Position numbers and translations under genes: made by a program
The notes under the pieces: generated by a model
Told to the model about the DNA's origin: nothing
What the model saw: only the letters and a program-made list of their open reading frames with translations
The model's database searches: none
Origin: Alphaproteobacteria bacterium
GTDB lineage: Bacteria; Pseudomonadota; Alphaproteobacteria; DSM-16000; Inquilinaceae
Direction: 5' to 3'
Length of the DNA stretch: 64,000 nucleotides
Assembly (NCBI GenBank): GCA_028284045.1
Contig: JANQSN010000036.1
Coordinates: 1-64,000 of the forward strand
Shown here: in pieces, positions 55,264-63,677 of the stretch
Layout: every line of letters starts with the position of its first letter
Position numbering within the stretch: position 1 is the stretch's first letter

Positions 55264-56609
55264 ACCCGGAGCTGGTGCGCAATCTGCGGCTGGAATGCTC
55301 GCCGCATCGGCTGGTGGCCATGCCGGTCGTGCTCGGCCTTCTGCTGGCGGTCGCCGGCATGGGTGGCGGGCCGGGGGCCGTGGTGACGACCGCGAGCCTC
55401 GCCATCGGCGTTCTCTTGGTGCTCTGGGGCAGCCGGCTGGCCGCCGACGCCGTGCTGGGCGAGATCGCCGACCGGACCTGGGACAGCCAGCGCATGTCCG
55501 CGATCGGCCCCTGGTCGATGACCTGGGGCAAGCTGTTCGGCAGCACGGTCTTCGTCTGGTACGGCACCGCTATCTGCCTGGCCGCCGCGGCGATCGCCGG
55601 TCCGGTCGACGACGTGGATCGGGGATGGCTGCTCGGGCACCTGCTCGCCGCGGGCCTCGCCTGCCAGGCGGCGGCGCTGTTCTTCTCGCTCCTGCTGTCG
55701 CGCGGGCGGCCGCAGCGGGTGGGGCTCCGGGTCACGCTGGCGCAGATCTTGGCGATCGGCGTGTCGGTACCCTTCATCGCCGGTGCTGCCGCGCGCGGCA
55801 TCGATCTCGGATCCCCGCCGATCCTCTCCTGGTACGGTATCGAGATCGCGGTCGACGACTTCGTGCTTGCCACCAACCTGCTCGTCGTGGCGTGGGGCAT
55901 CTTCGGCTGCTACCGGCTGATGCGGGTCGCGCTGCAGTGCCGGACCAGCTTCTTAGGATGGCTGGCCTTCACCGTCTTCCTGGCCGCCTATTGCGCGGGC
56001 CTCGACGCGACGAGCCAACGCTTTGGCCTCGATCTGCCCGGCGAACGCGTGCTGGACGGCTGGCTGACGGCCTTCGCGGTCTCGCTCGCCCTGACCTATG
56101 CGGCGGCGTTCGCCGAGCCCAAGAGCATCGTCCGCTTGCGCCGCTGGCTGCTCGACCTCGGCCGGATGGCGTTCGGACGCGCGGCCCTGGACACCCCGAG
56201 CTGGATGGTCAGCGGCGCGGTCTGCCTGGTCTGCGCGCTGAACGCGATCAGCCTGCTGATGGGTGGCGGCAATGCCGGGGTAGACAACCCTGTCTGGCTG
56301 ATCGTCGCCGTGGTGCTGTTCGCCGTGCGGGACATCGCCCTTCTCTACGCCGTCACGCTCGACCATCGGCACAATCGCGGGCACCTCGCCGCCATGGTCT
56401 ATCTGGTCGTTCTCTACGTCCTGATCCCGGGCCTGCTGGCCGGGATGAATGCGGACACGCTGATTGCGGCGTTCCTGCCCGTTCCGGGCGCGAGCCCTTG
56501 GCTGGGCACCCTGCCCGTCCTGGTGCAGATCCTGGTCGTGCTGGGGATCCTGGTCAGCCGCGTGCAGCGGTTGGGCAGCGAGGCAGCCCCATCACCGGCG
56601 GCCGAGTGA
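55260..56609 (+). CDS. ABC-2 type membrane permease
   Basis: The protein is about 449 residues from a GTG overlapping the ATPase stop. Eleven or twelve hydrophobic segments are visible, such as AMPVVLGLLLAVAGMGGG, LACQAAALFFSLLLSRG, VWLIVAVVLFAVRDIALLYAV and AMVYLVVLYVLIPGLLAGM. The N-terminus NPELVRNLRLECSPHRL is typical of ABC-2 permeases. The substrate is unknown. It ends convergently 19 bases from the second RND gene. Confidence 0.85.
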   Translation: MNPELVRNLRLECSPHRLVAMPVVLGLLLAVAGMGGGPGAVVTTASLAIGVLLVLWGSRLAADAVLGEIADRTWDSQRMSAIGPWSMTWGKLFGSTVFVWYGTAICLAAAAIAGPVDDVDRGWLLGHLLAAGLACQAAALFFSLLLSRGRPQRVGLRVTLAQILAIGVSVPFIAGAAARGIDLGSPPILSWYGIEIAVDDFVLATNLLVVAWGIFGCYRLMRVALQCRTSFLGWLAFTVFLAAYCAGLDATSQRFGLDLPGERVLDGWLTAFAVSLALTYAAAFAEPKSIVRLRRWLLDLGRMAFGRAALDTPSWMVSGAVCLVCALNAISLLMGGGNAGVDNPVWLIVAVVLFAVRDIALLYAVTLDHRHNRGHLAAMVYLVVLYVLIPGLLAGMNADTLIAAFLPVPGASPWLGTLPVLVQILVVLGILVSRVQRLGSEAAPSPAAE

Positions 56610-56628
56610 AACGCCGGCACCAAGGGCA

Positions 56629-59600
56629 CTACGGGCGCGCCCGCACCGCCTCCGCCACCGACAGCCTGGGTGATGCCGGGACATCCGACGGCCGGGGGCG
56701 CGGCGCCAGCAGCCGGAAGGCGGCCGGCACCAGGTAGAACGAGACGACCGTGGTCAGCGCCACGCCGCCTGCGATGGTGACGGCGAAGGGCGGCCAGAAC
56801 CCGCCGGGCGCCAGCATCAGCGGCAGAAAGCCGCCGAACGTCGTGATGGTGGTGGAGACGATATGCCGGCTGGTGCCGTCGACGACGATGTCGGCGATGC
56901 GCGCCGGATCGCCGGTCATCGCCCGCGCATCGGCCTTCAGCGCCGACAGGATGATGATCGCGGCGTTGATGGCGACGCCGACCAGGCCGAGCAGGCCGAC
57001 GATCACCACGAAGCCGAAGGGATGGCCGGCCAGCGTCAGCGCCAAAAGGCCGAGCCCCATGGACAGGCCCGCAACCACGCCGACCACGAGCGCGAAGCGC
57101 ACGGCGTTGAAGGTCAGCACCAAGACCGCGACGGACAGGGTGGCGATCACGCCGACGGAGCCCGCCAGATTGCCCACGGCCTCGTCGCGCTCCGCCGCAT
57201 CGCCACCGATCTCCAGCCGGTAGCCCGACGGCAGGTCGAGCGGATCGTCGGCCAGAACCTGGCGGAACGCGGATAGCACCGTGTCCGGCAGCACGCCCCG
57301 TTCGACATAGCCGACGACCGAATTCACCCGCTCGCCATTGCGCCGAGCGATGGCGCCGGCCCGCGGCTCCAGCACGATCTCCGCGATGGCGGAAAGCGGC
57401 ACCGACGGCAGGTCGTCCGGCGCCGCGGTGGCGCCGTCCACCGAGCGCGGCGCCAGGAGCTGCAGGGAGGCCAGGCCCGGCACCGTCGCCCGGTCGTCGC
57501 CGGCGACCCGGACGCGCACCGGCATCTCCTCCGCCCCCTCCACCACCGACCCGCCGACCGCACCGGTCAGCGCGGCTTCGAGCTGGCCGGCGATCCCGGC
57601 CAGGTCCAGCCCGGACAGCCGCGCCGCCGCTTCGTCGGCGGCGACGGTCAGGGCCGGGCGGCCGCCGGTCAGGTCGGTCGTCACATGGGTGATGCCGGGC
57701 ACCGCAGCGAGACGCAGCCTTGCCGCCTCACCCAGGCTGCGCAGGCGCTCCAGCTCCGGCCCATAGACGCGCAGTTCCACCGGCGCATCCACCGGCGGAC
57801 CCTGCAGCAGCTCGCGCACCAGCACCCGCACCCCCGGCAAGGCGGCATCCAGCTCCGCCTGCAGGATCGGGATCAGCCGGGCCGCGTCGTCCAGCGAACC
57901 CACCGTCACCTGCGCTTCGGCGTGGCTCGCCACCCCGTCCTGGTTCATCGTCACGTTGTAGTAGATCTTCGGCGCGCTGCTGCCGAGGAACCAGTCGACC
58001 GAACGCACCGCGGAATGCGCCGTGATCAGCCGGTCGGCCATATCGACGGCGGCGCGCGTCTCGGTGATCGGCGCCTGGTCGGCCAGGAAGAGCTGGACGC
58101 GGAACTGATCGCGGTCGGCCGGCGGGAAGAACTGCTCCGGCAGGGTCGTCATGCCGACGAAGCCCAGCACCGCCGGCACCGTCGCCGCCAGCATCGACAG
58201 CCGCGGATGCGCGACGCTGAGGCGGATCGAGCGGCGGAACAGCCGCGCCAGCCCCGGCCAGACGATCCCGCAGGCGAGCAGCGTGGCGATGCCCCCGCGC
58301 GGGGTCGCCGGCGCGGCGGGCAGGAAGCGGCCGGCCAGCGCCGGCACCACGGTCATCGCCAGGGCGTAGGAGCTGATCAGCGCAATGATGACGCTGAAGG
58401 CGATCGGCCCGGTGAACTCGCCCGCCGCGCCGGGCATCAGCGCGATCGGCATGAAGGCGAGGATCGTCGTCGCGGTGGAGCTGGCCAGCGGCAGCCAGAG
58501 ATGACGCGTCGCCTCGCGCACCGCGGCCAGCGCCGCCATGCCGGCGGCGCGGCGCTGGCGGATCGCATCGGTCATGACGATGGCGCTGTCGACCACCAGG
58601 CCCAGCGCGACGATCAGGCCGGTCACCGACATCTGATGGATCGGAATGGCGAAGGCGTTGAGGGTCGCCAGCGCCATCAGGCTGGTCATCGGCAAGGCGA
58701 TGCCGACGATCAGCGCGGCGCGCCACCCCAGCGTGACGAACAGCACGCCCAGCACCAGGGCCGCGCCGGTCGCCAGATTGACCATCAGGGCGGCCAGCCG
58801 GTCGTCGGTGTAGCGGCTCTGGTCGAACAGGATCTCCACGCCGATGCCGGCGGGCGCGGCCTCGGCGAAGTCGGCCGCCGCCGCGCGCATGCCTTCCGCC
58901 CAGCGGTCGACGCGCCGCCCATCGGCCATGCGCAGGGCCAGCACCACGGCGTCGCGCCCACGGACGATGGCCAGTTCGGCCGGCGGCTCGGCGACCGCGC
59001 GTTCCACCGCGGCCACATCCCCGACCGTCACCAGGCCGCCGCCGGCATCCTCCGCCAAGGGGATGGCACGGATCCGCGCGACGGTGTCGAGCGCGCCCGC
59101 CACCTCCACCAGCAGCGACGCACCCGGCGCCTCCACCGTTCCCGCCGGGCGCTTGGCATCGGCCTCCGCGATGGCCTGCGACACCGCATCGGCGGTCAGG
59201 CCGAGCGTGGCCAGCAGGGCGGGGGCGACGGTGACCCGGATCTCCTCATCCGCCGCGCCGTAGAGGTCGGCGAGTTCCGTGCCCGGCCGGCTGCCCAGGC
59301 GGGTCTCCAGGGCCTCGGCCAGGCGGTTCAGGATGATCCGGTTGGCCGGCCCCTCGGCCGTCCAAGTGACGCCGATCAGCATGGTGTAGGCGGGCGGCCC
59401 GCGGTCGTCGTCGAACAGCGGATCGCCGACGCCCGCGGGGAAGGCCGCGGCCGCATCGTCCAGCGCGTCGCGGATGCGGGAGAACACGGGCTCCGGGTCG
59501 GCGATGGTCTCCGCGATCTCCAGCGTGATGGCCGAGATGTTGCTGCGCGAGGTCGAGGTCAGTGTGTCGATCTCGCCGATCTCGCGCAGTTCCTCCTCGA

Positions 59601-59796
59601 TCGGGCGGGTGACCAACGCCTCGACCCGGTCGGCCGGCGCCCCGGGATAGGCGGTGAGGACGGTGGCGAAGCGGTTGATCAGCGTGGGATCTTCCTGGCG
59701 CGGGATGGACGACAGGGCGGCCAGCCCGGCGACCAGGATCAGCCCCAGCGTCAGCGCCAGCAGGCGGGTCTGCTGGAAGTAGAGAACGCCGCTCAC
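56629..59796 (-). CDS. RND-family efflux permease with atypical proton relay
   Basis: The protein is about 1055 residues from a GTG at 59796 that overlaps the adaptor stop. It has RND architecture: FQQTRLLALTLGLILVAGLAALSSIP, PGAPADRVEALVTRPIEEEL, and two sets of six helices. TM4 reads GLVVDSAIVMTDAIRQRR, with one Asp where HAE1 pumps have Asp-Asp. TM10 reads VGVAINAAIIILSAL, with Ile at the usual lysine position. It belongs to a poorly characterised RND branch. The substrate is unknown. Confidence 0.9.
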   Translation of the reverse strand: MSGVLYFQQTRLLALTLGLILVAGLAALSSIPRQEDPTLINRFATVLTAYPGAPADRVEALVTRPIEEELREIGEIDTLTSTSRSNISAITLEIAETIADPEPVFSRIRDALDDAAAAFPAGVGDPLFDDDRGPPAYTMLIGVTWTAEGPANRIILNRLAEALETRLGSRPGTELADLYGAADEEIRVTVAPALLATLGLTADAVSQAIAEADAKRPAGTVEAPGASLLVEVAGALDTVARIRAIPLAEDAGGGLVTVGDVAAVERAVAEPPAELAIVRGRDAVVLALRMADGRRVDRWAEGMRAAAADFAEAAPAGIGVEILFDQSRYTDDRLAALMVNLATGAALVLGVLFVTLGWRAALIVGIALPMTSLMALATLNAFAIPIHQMSVTGLIVALGLVVDSAIVMTDAIRQRRAAGMAALAAVREATRHLWLPLASSTATTILAFMPIALMPGAAGEFTGPIAFSVIIALISSYALAMTVVPALAGRFLPAAPATPRGGIATLLACGIVWPGLARLFRRSIRLSVAHPRLSMLAATVPAVLGFVGMTTLPEQFFPPADRDQFRVQLFLADQAPITETRAAVDMADRLITAHSAVRSVDWFLGSSAPKIYYNVTMNQDGVASHAEAQVTVGSLDDAARLIPILQAELDAALPGVRVLVRELLQGPPVDAPVELRVYGPELERLRSLGEAARLRLAAVPGITHVTTDLTGGRPALTVAADEAAARLSGLDLAGIAGQLEAALTGAVGGSVVEGAEEMPVRVRVAGDDRATVPGLASLQLLAPRSVDGATAAPDDLPSVPLSAIAEIVLEPRAGAIARRNGERVNSVVGYVERGVLPDTVLSAFRQVLADDPLDLPSGYRLEIGGDAAERDEAVGNLAGSVGVIATLSVAVLVLTFNAVRFALVVGVVAGLSMGLGLLALTLAGHPFGFVVIVGLLGLVGVAINAAIIILSALKADARAMTGDPARIADIVVDGTSRHIVSTTITTFGGFLPLMLAPGGFWPPFAVTIAGGVALTTVVSFYLVPAAFRLLAPRPRPSDVPASPRLSVAEAVRARP

Positions 59797-61049
59797 CGCC
59801 CCGCGCCCGCCCGGATGTCGGCGCCGGCGACGCCGGCATCGGCGACGGCCTGAACGCCGCCGACCACCCGCACGCGCTGGCCCGGCACCACCCGATGCGG
59901 GCCGTCGGCGAGGATCAGCGCGTCGGCCGGCAAGGTGCCGCGGACGAAGACGCGATCGGCTTCGGGGTGCAGCACCTCCACCAGGGCGCGCTCCACCCGG
60001 TAGACAGCGGCGGCGTCGACGCCCGGTGCGGCGTCTGGGGTTGCGGGCCGGAGCGTGTAGACCGTCCACAGGCCGCGCGCGCCCTCCGCCAGGGCGTCGA
60101 GCGGCACCCAATGGCCGGCGGTGTCGACCGGGCGGTCGACCAGCATGCCGGCGATCTCGCCGGACGGCACGGCGACCGGCGCATCGGGCCGCACGACGAC
60201 CGTCACCGTGCGCGTCGCCCGGCTGAGGTCCGGCAGGACGGCGGCGACGGCACCGGTCGCGATCTCGCCCGCCAGATCCAGCCGGACCGCAGCATCCGGG
60301 CTGAGCGTGGCGGCGAAGGCGGCCGGCACGGCGATCCGCACCTCCGGCGCGGCATCCTCGACAATCTGCATCAGCGGCCGGCCGGCGGTGACCACCGTCC
60401 CCTCGTCCACCGTGCGCGCCGTGACACGCCCGCTGAAAGGCGCGCGCAGGACGGATTTGTCCAGCGCCACGTCGACGGCGGCGATGGCGGCATCGACGCT
60501 GGTGCGCTCCGCCGCCAGGGCCACCACCTCGAAGCGCGCCTCGTCGTTTGCCTGGTCGGAACTGTGGCCGGCCGCCGTCAGCCGCGCCCGGCGGGCGGCG
60601 GTCGCCTCGGCGAGGGCAAGCCGCGCCTCGACCCGGCCGCGCTCGGCGACCAGGCGGTCGCGCTCCGCGGCGAGCGTTCGGGTGTCGAGGCGGGCCAGCA
60701 CCGCGCCGGTGGCCACGCGATCGCCGTCATCGACCAGGACCGCCGCGACCCGGCCGCCGGTCTCGAACCCCGGCTCGGCGATCCGCCCCGCCACCACGCG
60801 GCCGGTGAAGCGGCGGGTGATGGTGTAGCCCGGCTCCAGCGGGGCGGCGATCGCCGTGACGGCCAGCGGCGCCGGCGCGTCGGGCTCAGCCGCCTCGCCG
60901 GGCGCGCCGGCCTTCAGCGCGACGGCCCCGCCGCCGGCCGCCGCGGCGATGACGAGCAGGGTCGCCGCAACACCGGCGATCCGCCGCCATCGGATACCCC
61001 CTGGCGGTGTCTTGGGCGGAGGATCGCCTGATTGATGATGTGTGAACAT
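59793..61049 (-). CDS. RND periplasmic adaptor (membrane fusion protein)
   Basis: The protein is about 418 residues from ATG 61049; a TTG at 61058 gives three more. One N-terminal membrane anchor (IAGVAATLLVIAAAAGGGAVAL) is followed by TITRRFTGRVVAGRIAEPGFETGG and VDDGDRVATGAVLARLDTRTL (lipoyl half). A coiled hairpin with GHSSDQAND, and VLRAPFSGRVTARTVDEGTVV complete the pattern. It is coupled to the atypical RND pump by a four-base overlap and preceded by a TetR gene. Confidence 0.9.
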   Translation of the reverse strand: MFTHHQSGDPPPKTPPGGIRWRRIAGVAATLLVIAAAAGGGAVALKAGAPGEAAEPDAPAPLAVTAIAAPLEPGYTITRRFTGRVVAGRIAEPGFETGGRVAAVLVDDGDRVATGAVLARLDTRTLAAERDRLVAERGRVEARLALAEATAARRARLTAAGHSSDQANDEARFEVVALAAERTSVDAAIAAVDVALDKSVLRAPFSGRVTARTVDEGTVVTAGRPLMQIVEDAAPEVRIAVPAAFAATLSPDAAVRLDLAGEIATGAVAAVLPDLSRATRTVTVVVRPDAPVAVPSGEIAGMLVDRPVDTAGHWVPLDALAEGARGLWTVYTLRPATPDAAPGVDAAAVYRVERALVEVLHPEADRVFVRGTLPADALILADGPHRVVPGQRVRVVGGVQAVADAGVAGADIRAGAGR

Positions 61050-61087
61050 TTTCGCCAACGTTCAGTAGTTGCGCAAGAAAAGGGGAT

Positions 61088-61786
61088 CTAGCGCGCCCTG
61101 ACGCCATCCAACAGCAGCCGACACAGCGCGACCGCCTCCGCCTCCATGTCCTCCGTCAGGTACTCCGCGATCAGGACAGGGTGGTTGAACTTGATCAGCG
61201 CCGCGCAGAAGAGCTGGGCCGTGCGGTCGACATCCTCGATCGCGAAGGCGCCCTCCGCGACGCCGTCGCCCAGGATCTTCGCCATCGCCCGGCGGATCCG
61301 CGCGACATGGTTTTCTACGGCTGGCCAATGCTCGCGGATGACCAGGGCGCACAACTCGTCGACCCTGCGGTCCGTGATGTGCCGATCGCGGGAGAGCCGA
61401 TGCATCAGCGCAACATAGTCACACAGCCGGGTCTCCGCCGGCCCGTCGGCTTCCGCCACCGCCGCCCCTTCGCGGTCGAGGTCGTAGAGCCAGCGCTCGG
61501 CGATCTGGCCCATCAGATCGGCCTTGGAGTCGAAGAACCGATAGACATTGCCGGCCGACATCGCCGTCTCGCGCGCAATGTCCGCCATGGTGGTCTTGGC
61601 GTAGCCATAGCGGCGAAACAACGCCGCCGCCGCCTCCAGGATCCGCACCCGCGTCTCCTCGGCCTGCGGATCGTCTGTTGTGGCGGGCGCGTCGGAATCC
61701 GGTCGATCCATGTCGCCGTTGCCGGTCGCCTTGGCGACGGCTGCGCCGGTTGGCCCGCCCTGACTAATGAACAATTTCGATTTCAT
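61088..61786 (-). CDS. TetR/AcrR family transcriptional repressor
   Basis: The protein is 232 residues from ATG 61786; ATG 61711 is an alternative. The TetR DNA-binding domain is RVRILEAAAALFRRYGYAKTT, then ADIARETAMSAGNVYRFFDSKADLM. The C-terminal ligand domain is helical, with AQLFCAALIKFNHPVL. It begins the transcript leading into the adaptor and RND genes, so it should control the pump and itself. An inverted repeat overlaps its start codon. Confidence 0.92.
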   Translation of the reverse strand: MKSKLFISQGGPTGAAVAKATGNGDMDRPDSDAPATTDDPQAEETRVRILEAAAALFRRYGYAKTTMADIARETAMSAGNVYRFFDSKADLMGQIAERWLYDLDREGAAVAEADGPAETRLCDYVALMHRLSRDRHITDRRVDELCALVIREHWPAVENHVARIRRAMAKILGDGVAEGAFAIEDVDRTAQLFCAALIKFNHPVLIAEYLTEDMEAEAVALCRLLLDGVRAR

Positions 61787-61787
61787 T
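61766..61787. promoter_or_regulatory. putative TetR operator overlapping the repressor start codon
   Basis: AATGAA-N10-TTCATT is a 22-base inverted repeat containing the repressor ATG. A related element, TGAAC-N12-GTTCA, covers 61043-61064 at the start of the adaptor gene. Spacing and half-sites suit TetR-family binding. Confidence 0.45.
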
Positions 61788-61852
61788 CACTGATCATGAC
61801 AGCCCTGCGCTCGTATTGCAAGGGACGGGCGTCTCCTGGAAAATCAGCCCCT

Positions 61853-61894
61853 TAGAGCGTATTGAGCTGACCTCGGTCAGCCCAGTACGCTCTA
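61853..61894. repeat. 42-base quasi-palindrome at the composition boundary
   Basis: The outer arms are TAGAGCGTA and TACGCTCTA and the inner arms GCTGACC and GGTCAGC, separated by TC. Overall 18 of 20 pairs match. It lies between the RND/TetR locus and the AT-richer segment to the right. There is no T-tract directly after it. Confidence 0.6.
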
Positions 61895-62005
61895 TCACGT
61901 TGTTTGTAGCGTTCTTCGAGTCGCCGGGTGAGTCTACCTGGCTCGACAACACTTGCCCTATGACGACCTCGGCTCATTGCGAGAAGATGGGCTGACGCAA
62001 TGCCG

Positions 62006-63088
62006 CTAGATATCGTCGCTCCATTCCTCGTCAAGCGCCTCCGGCGGGGGAAGCTGGCCGTAGAAGGCCTGCCGGTGGAGGTGGATGTTGATCCGCGCCG
62101 CGTACATCTTCCGCATTGAGTCGATAGCGAACGCCTGACCTGCCGCTGTACCTTCTATGCACTGCTCGCCCCAGACGCCCAAGCGCCCGGACCAGTGGGG
62201 GCTGCCCACTATGCGCTGCGCAGCCTCTTGAAAGTCAACGCTATTATCTTGGTTGCGCGCGAATACCCAAGAGATGTCGGTGGGATAATCAATACGATTC
62301 CTGGGCGGACTGGCATGGCCGTACCTTCGGGGCCTCGTGGTTCCCCAATCGCCGTAGACCACACGAAGGTTCGTTGTCTGCTGCACTTGTGCGACCAAGT
62401 CGCGGTTGGTGAAACCCAGCACATCAATGCCGTCGAATGACGTGAAGTCGGTAGGGAAGGACGTGCAAGACACCACTACTGGGACCTCAGCCGGGATCGC
62501 GGAGAAGAAGCTGTTGGTGCAGCCGCTAGCCTCCGCCGCGACCAATAGCGGGTTCTCAACCCAGCCAAACTCAAACATGATGGCGTAGTCGTTTGCACCC
62601 TCTGCCGCCAATTCAGAAACGAGCATCGGCATCCACTCAGGTATTCCCGAGCCACGGCGAACCTTGGCCAAATTCATACGGACACAGAATGTCCTGCTAT
62701 TTTCGCGCGCCCATGCGATCTGCTCGCGGGCTCTGTCTATGGGCTGCTGCGCCATCAAGAGACAAGGGTTGGCGTTCGGGTACTCCGCGAGCAGTTCCCA
62801 CCACGCCTCTACGTCTGCCGGACGCTGTGCGAGCCGCTGCCAGAGTGCCTTGGCATCGTTCGGCCTATCGTTGACCTCATAATAGGTATCTACATCGATG
62901 AAGTAGGGGCGCGATGGGTACGCCTCCTCGAACTTGTCGAGCGCCCGAGACAATGGTGTCGTTGCCAGCCAAGGGGCTAGGAGCAACAGCGGCGTGAGCC
63001 GGTCCTTTGTACCCCCCGGCAACTCTTTCAGGCCGCTCAGCTCAGCAGGGCGGACGCCCAAGGTGACGAGGTAGTCTTGAACGTCCAT
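62006..63088 (-). CDS. Beta family protein (T4 Beta-like domain)
   Basis: The protein is about 360 residues from ATG 63088, eight bases after the ImmA/IrrE stop. Features are ELSGLKELPGGTKDRLTPLLLLAPW, RPYFIDVDTYYEV, CVRMNLAKVRRG, EVPVVVSCTSFP and LRVVYGDWGTTRPRR. WVFARNQDNSVDFQEAAQRI lies near the end. This pattern (paired strands with conserved Asp/Arg on a TIM-barrel-like frame) recalls the phage T4 Beta protein family, found mainly in mobile and defence-related loci. No catalytic role is established. Codon use is mixed, unlike neighbours to the left. Confidence 0.6.
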   Translation of the reverse strand: MDVQDYLVTLGVRPAELSGLKELPGGTKDRLTPLLLLAPWLATTPLSRALDKFEEAYPSRPYFIDVDTYYEVNDRPNDAKALWQRLAQRPADVEAWWELLAEYPNANPCLLMAQQPIDRAREQIAWARENSRTFCVRMNLAKVRRGSGIPEWMPMLVSELAAEGANDYAIMFEFGWVENPLLVAAEASGCTNSFFSAIPAEVPVVVSCTSFPTDFTSFDGIDVLGFTNRDLVAQVQQTTNLRVVYGDWGTTRPRRYGHASPPRNRIDYPTDISWVFARNQDNSVDFQEAAQRIVGSPHWSGRLGVWGEQCIEGTAAGQAFAIDSMRKMYAARINIHLHRQAFYGQLPPPEALDEEWSDDI

Positions 63089-63095
63089 CGACGCG

Positions 63096-63647
63096 TCACA
63101 CCATCTGGAGCTTGATTTCCATCGCCGCCGTTGAGACGCCAAAACGGCGGGCAAGGTCCTCAATTACTTCGCTAGTCATCGGCCCCGTGTAGTCTGCTGT
63201 CGCTTCTGCAAGCTGGGCGGATGGGATCACGAGGTCAGAGGCGAGCCGATTGGCCTCATACTCAATCTGAATCGGCTGGTTGGGCGCTCGGAGCAACACG
63301 TTCTCCGACCAGCCGCCATCCGCTTCAATCTTCTCGCGGTGCAGCAGGAAGTGCGCCAACTCGTGGGCAAGCGTAAAGCGCTGCCGGTGCTTGGCCTCGT
63401 GCCGGTTGATGCGGATGACAAAGTCGCCATCCTCCTTGCTGATCTGACCGGATGTCCCGCGCGGCAGGGTGGATAGAAGGACCCTGACCCCAAGGCGCTT
63501 GGCAATCGCGCCCAGCTTGACCGGGTGTTCTGTTAAGAAGCCATCAATCTTGGCACGCTCCTCGCTGGACAAGCCGAGGTACTCCCGCGATGGGGACCGA
63601 ACTTCCCAGCCGTTCGATGCAGTTATCGCTGACATGTTTCCATCCAT
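63096..63647 (-). CDS. ImmA/IrrE family metallopeptidase
   Basis: The 183-residue protein starts at ATG 63647 behind a perfect GGAGG. The zinc motif is TLAHELAHFLLH (His95, Glu96, His99), with the third ligand probably Glu131 in EYEANRLASDLVIP. No helix-turn-helix is fused. Such proteases cleave repressors (ImmR, DdrO) to induce mobile elements or stress genes. No ImmR-like gene is visible here; the only tightly linked gene is the Beta-family one. Confidence 0.88.
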   Translation of the reverse strand: MDGNMSAITASNGWEVRSPSREYLGLSSEERAKIDGFLTEHPVKLGAIAKRLGVRVLLSTLPRGTSGQISKEDGDFVIRINRHEAKHRQRFTLAHELAHFLLHREKIEADGGWSENVLLRAPNQPIQIEYEANRLASDLVIPSAQLAEATADYTGPMTSEVIEDLARRFGVSTAAMEIKLQMV

Positions 63648-63677
63648 TGGTTCTCCTCCCTGCTTTGTCTCATGGGA

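Noticed and set aside
61852..62034. A 60-codon minus-strand frame overlapping the end of the Beta-family gene
   Set aside because: It ends inside the 42-base quasi-palindrome, overlaps the Beta gene by 29 bases out of frame and has no recognisable ribosome site; kept only as a possibility.
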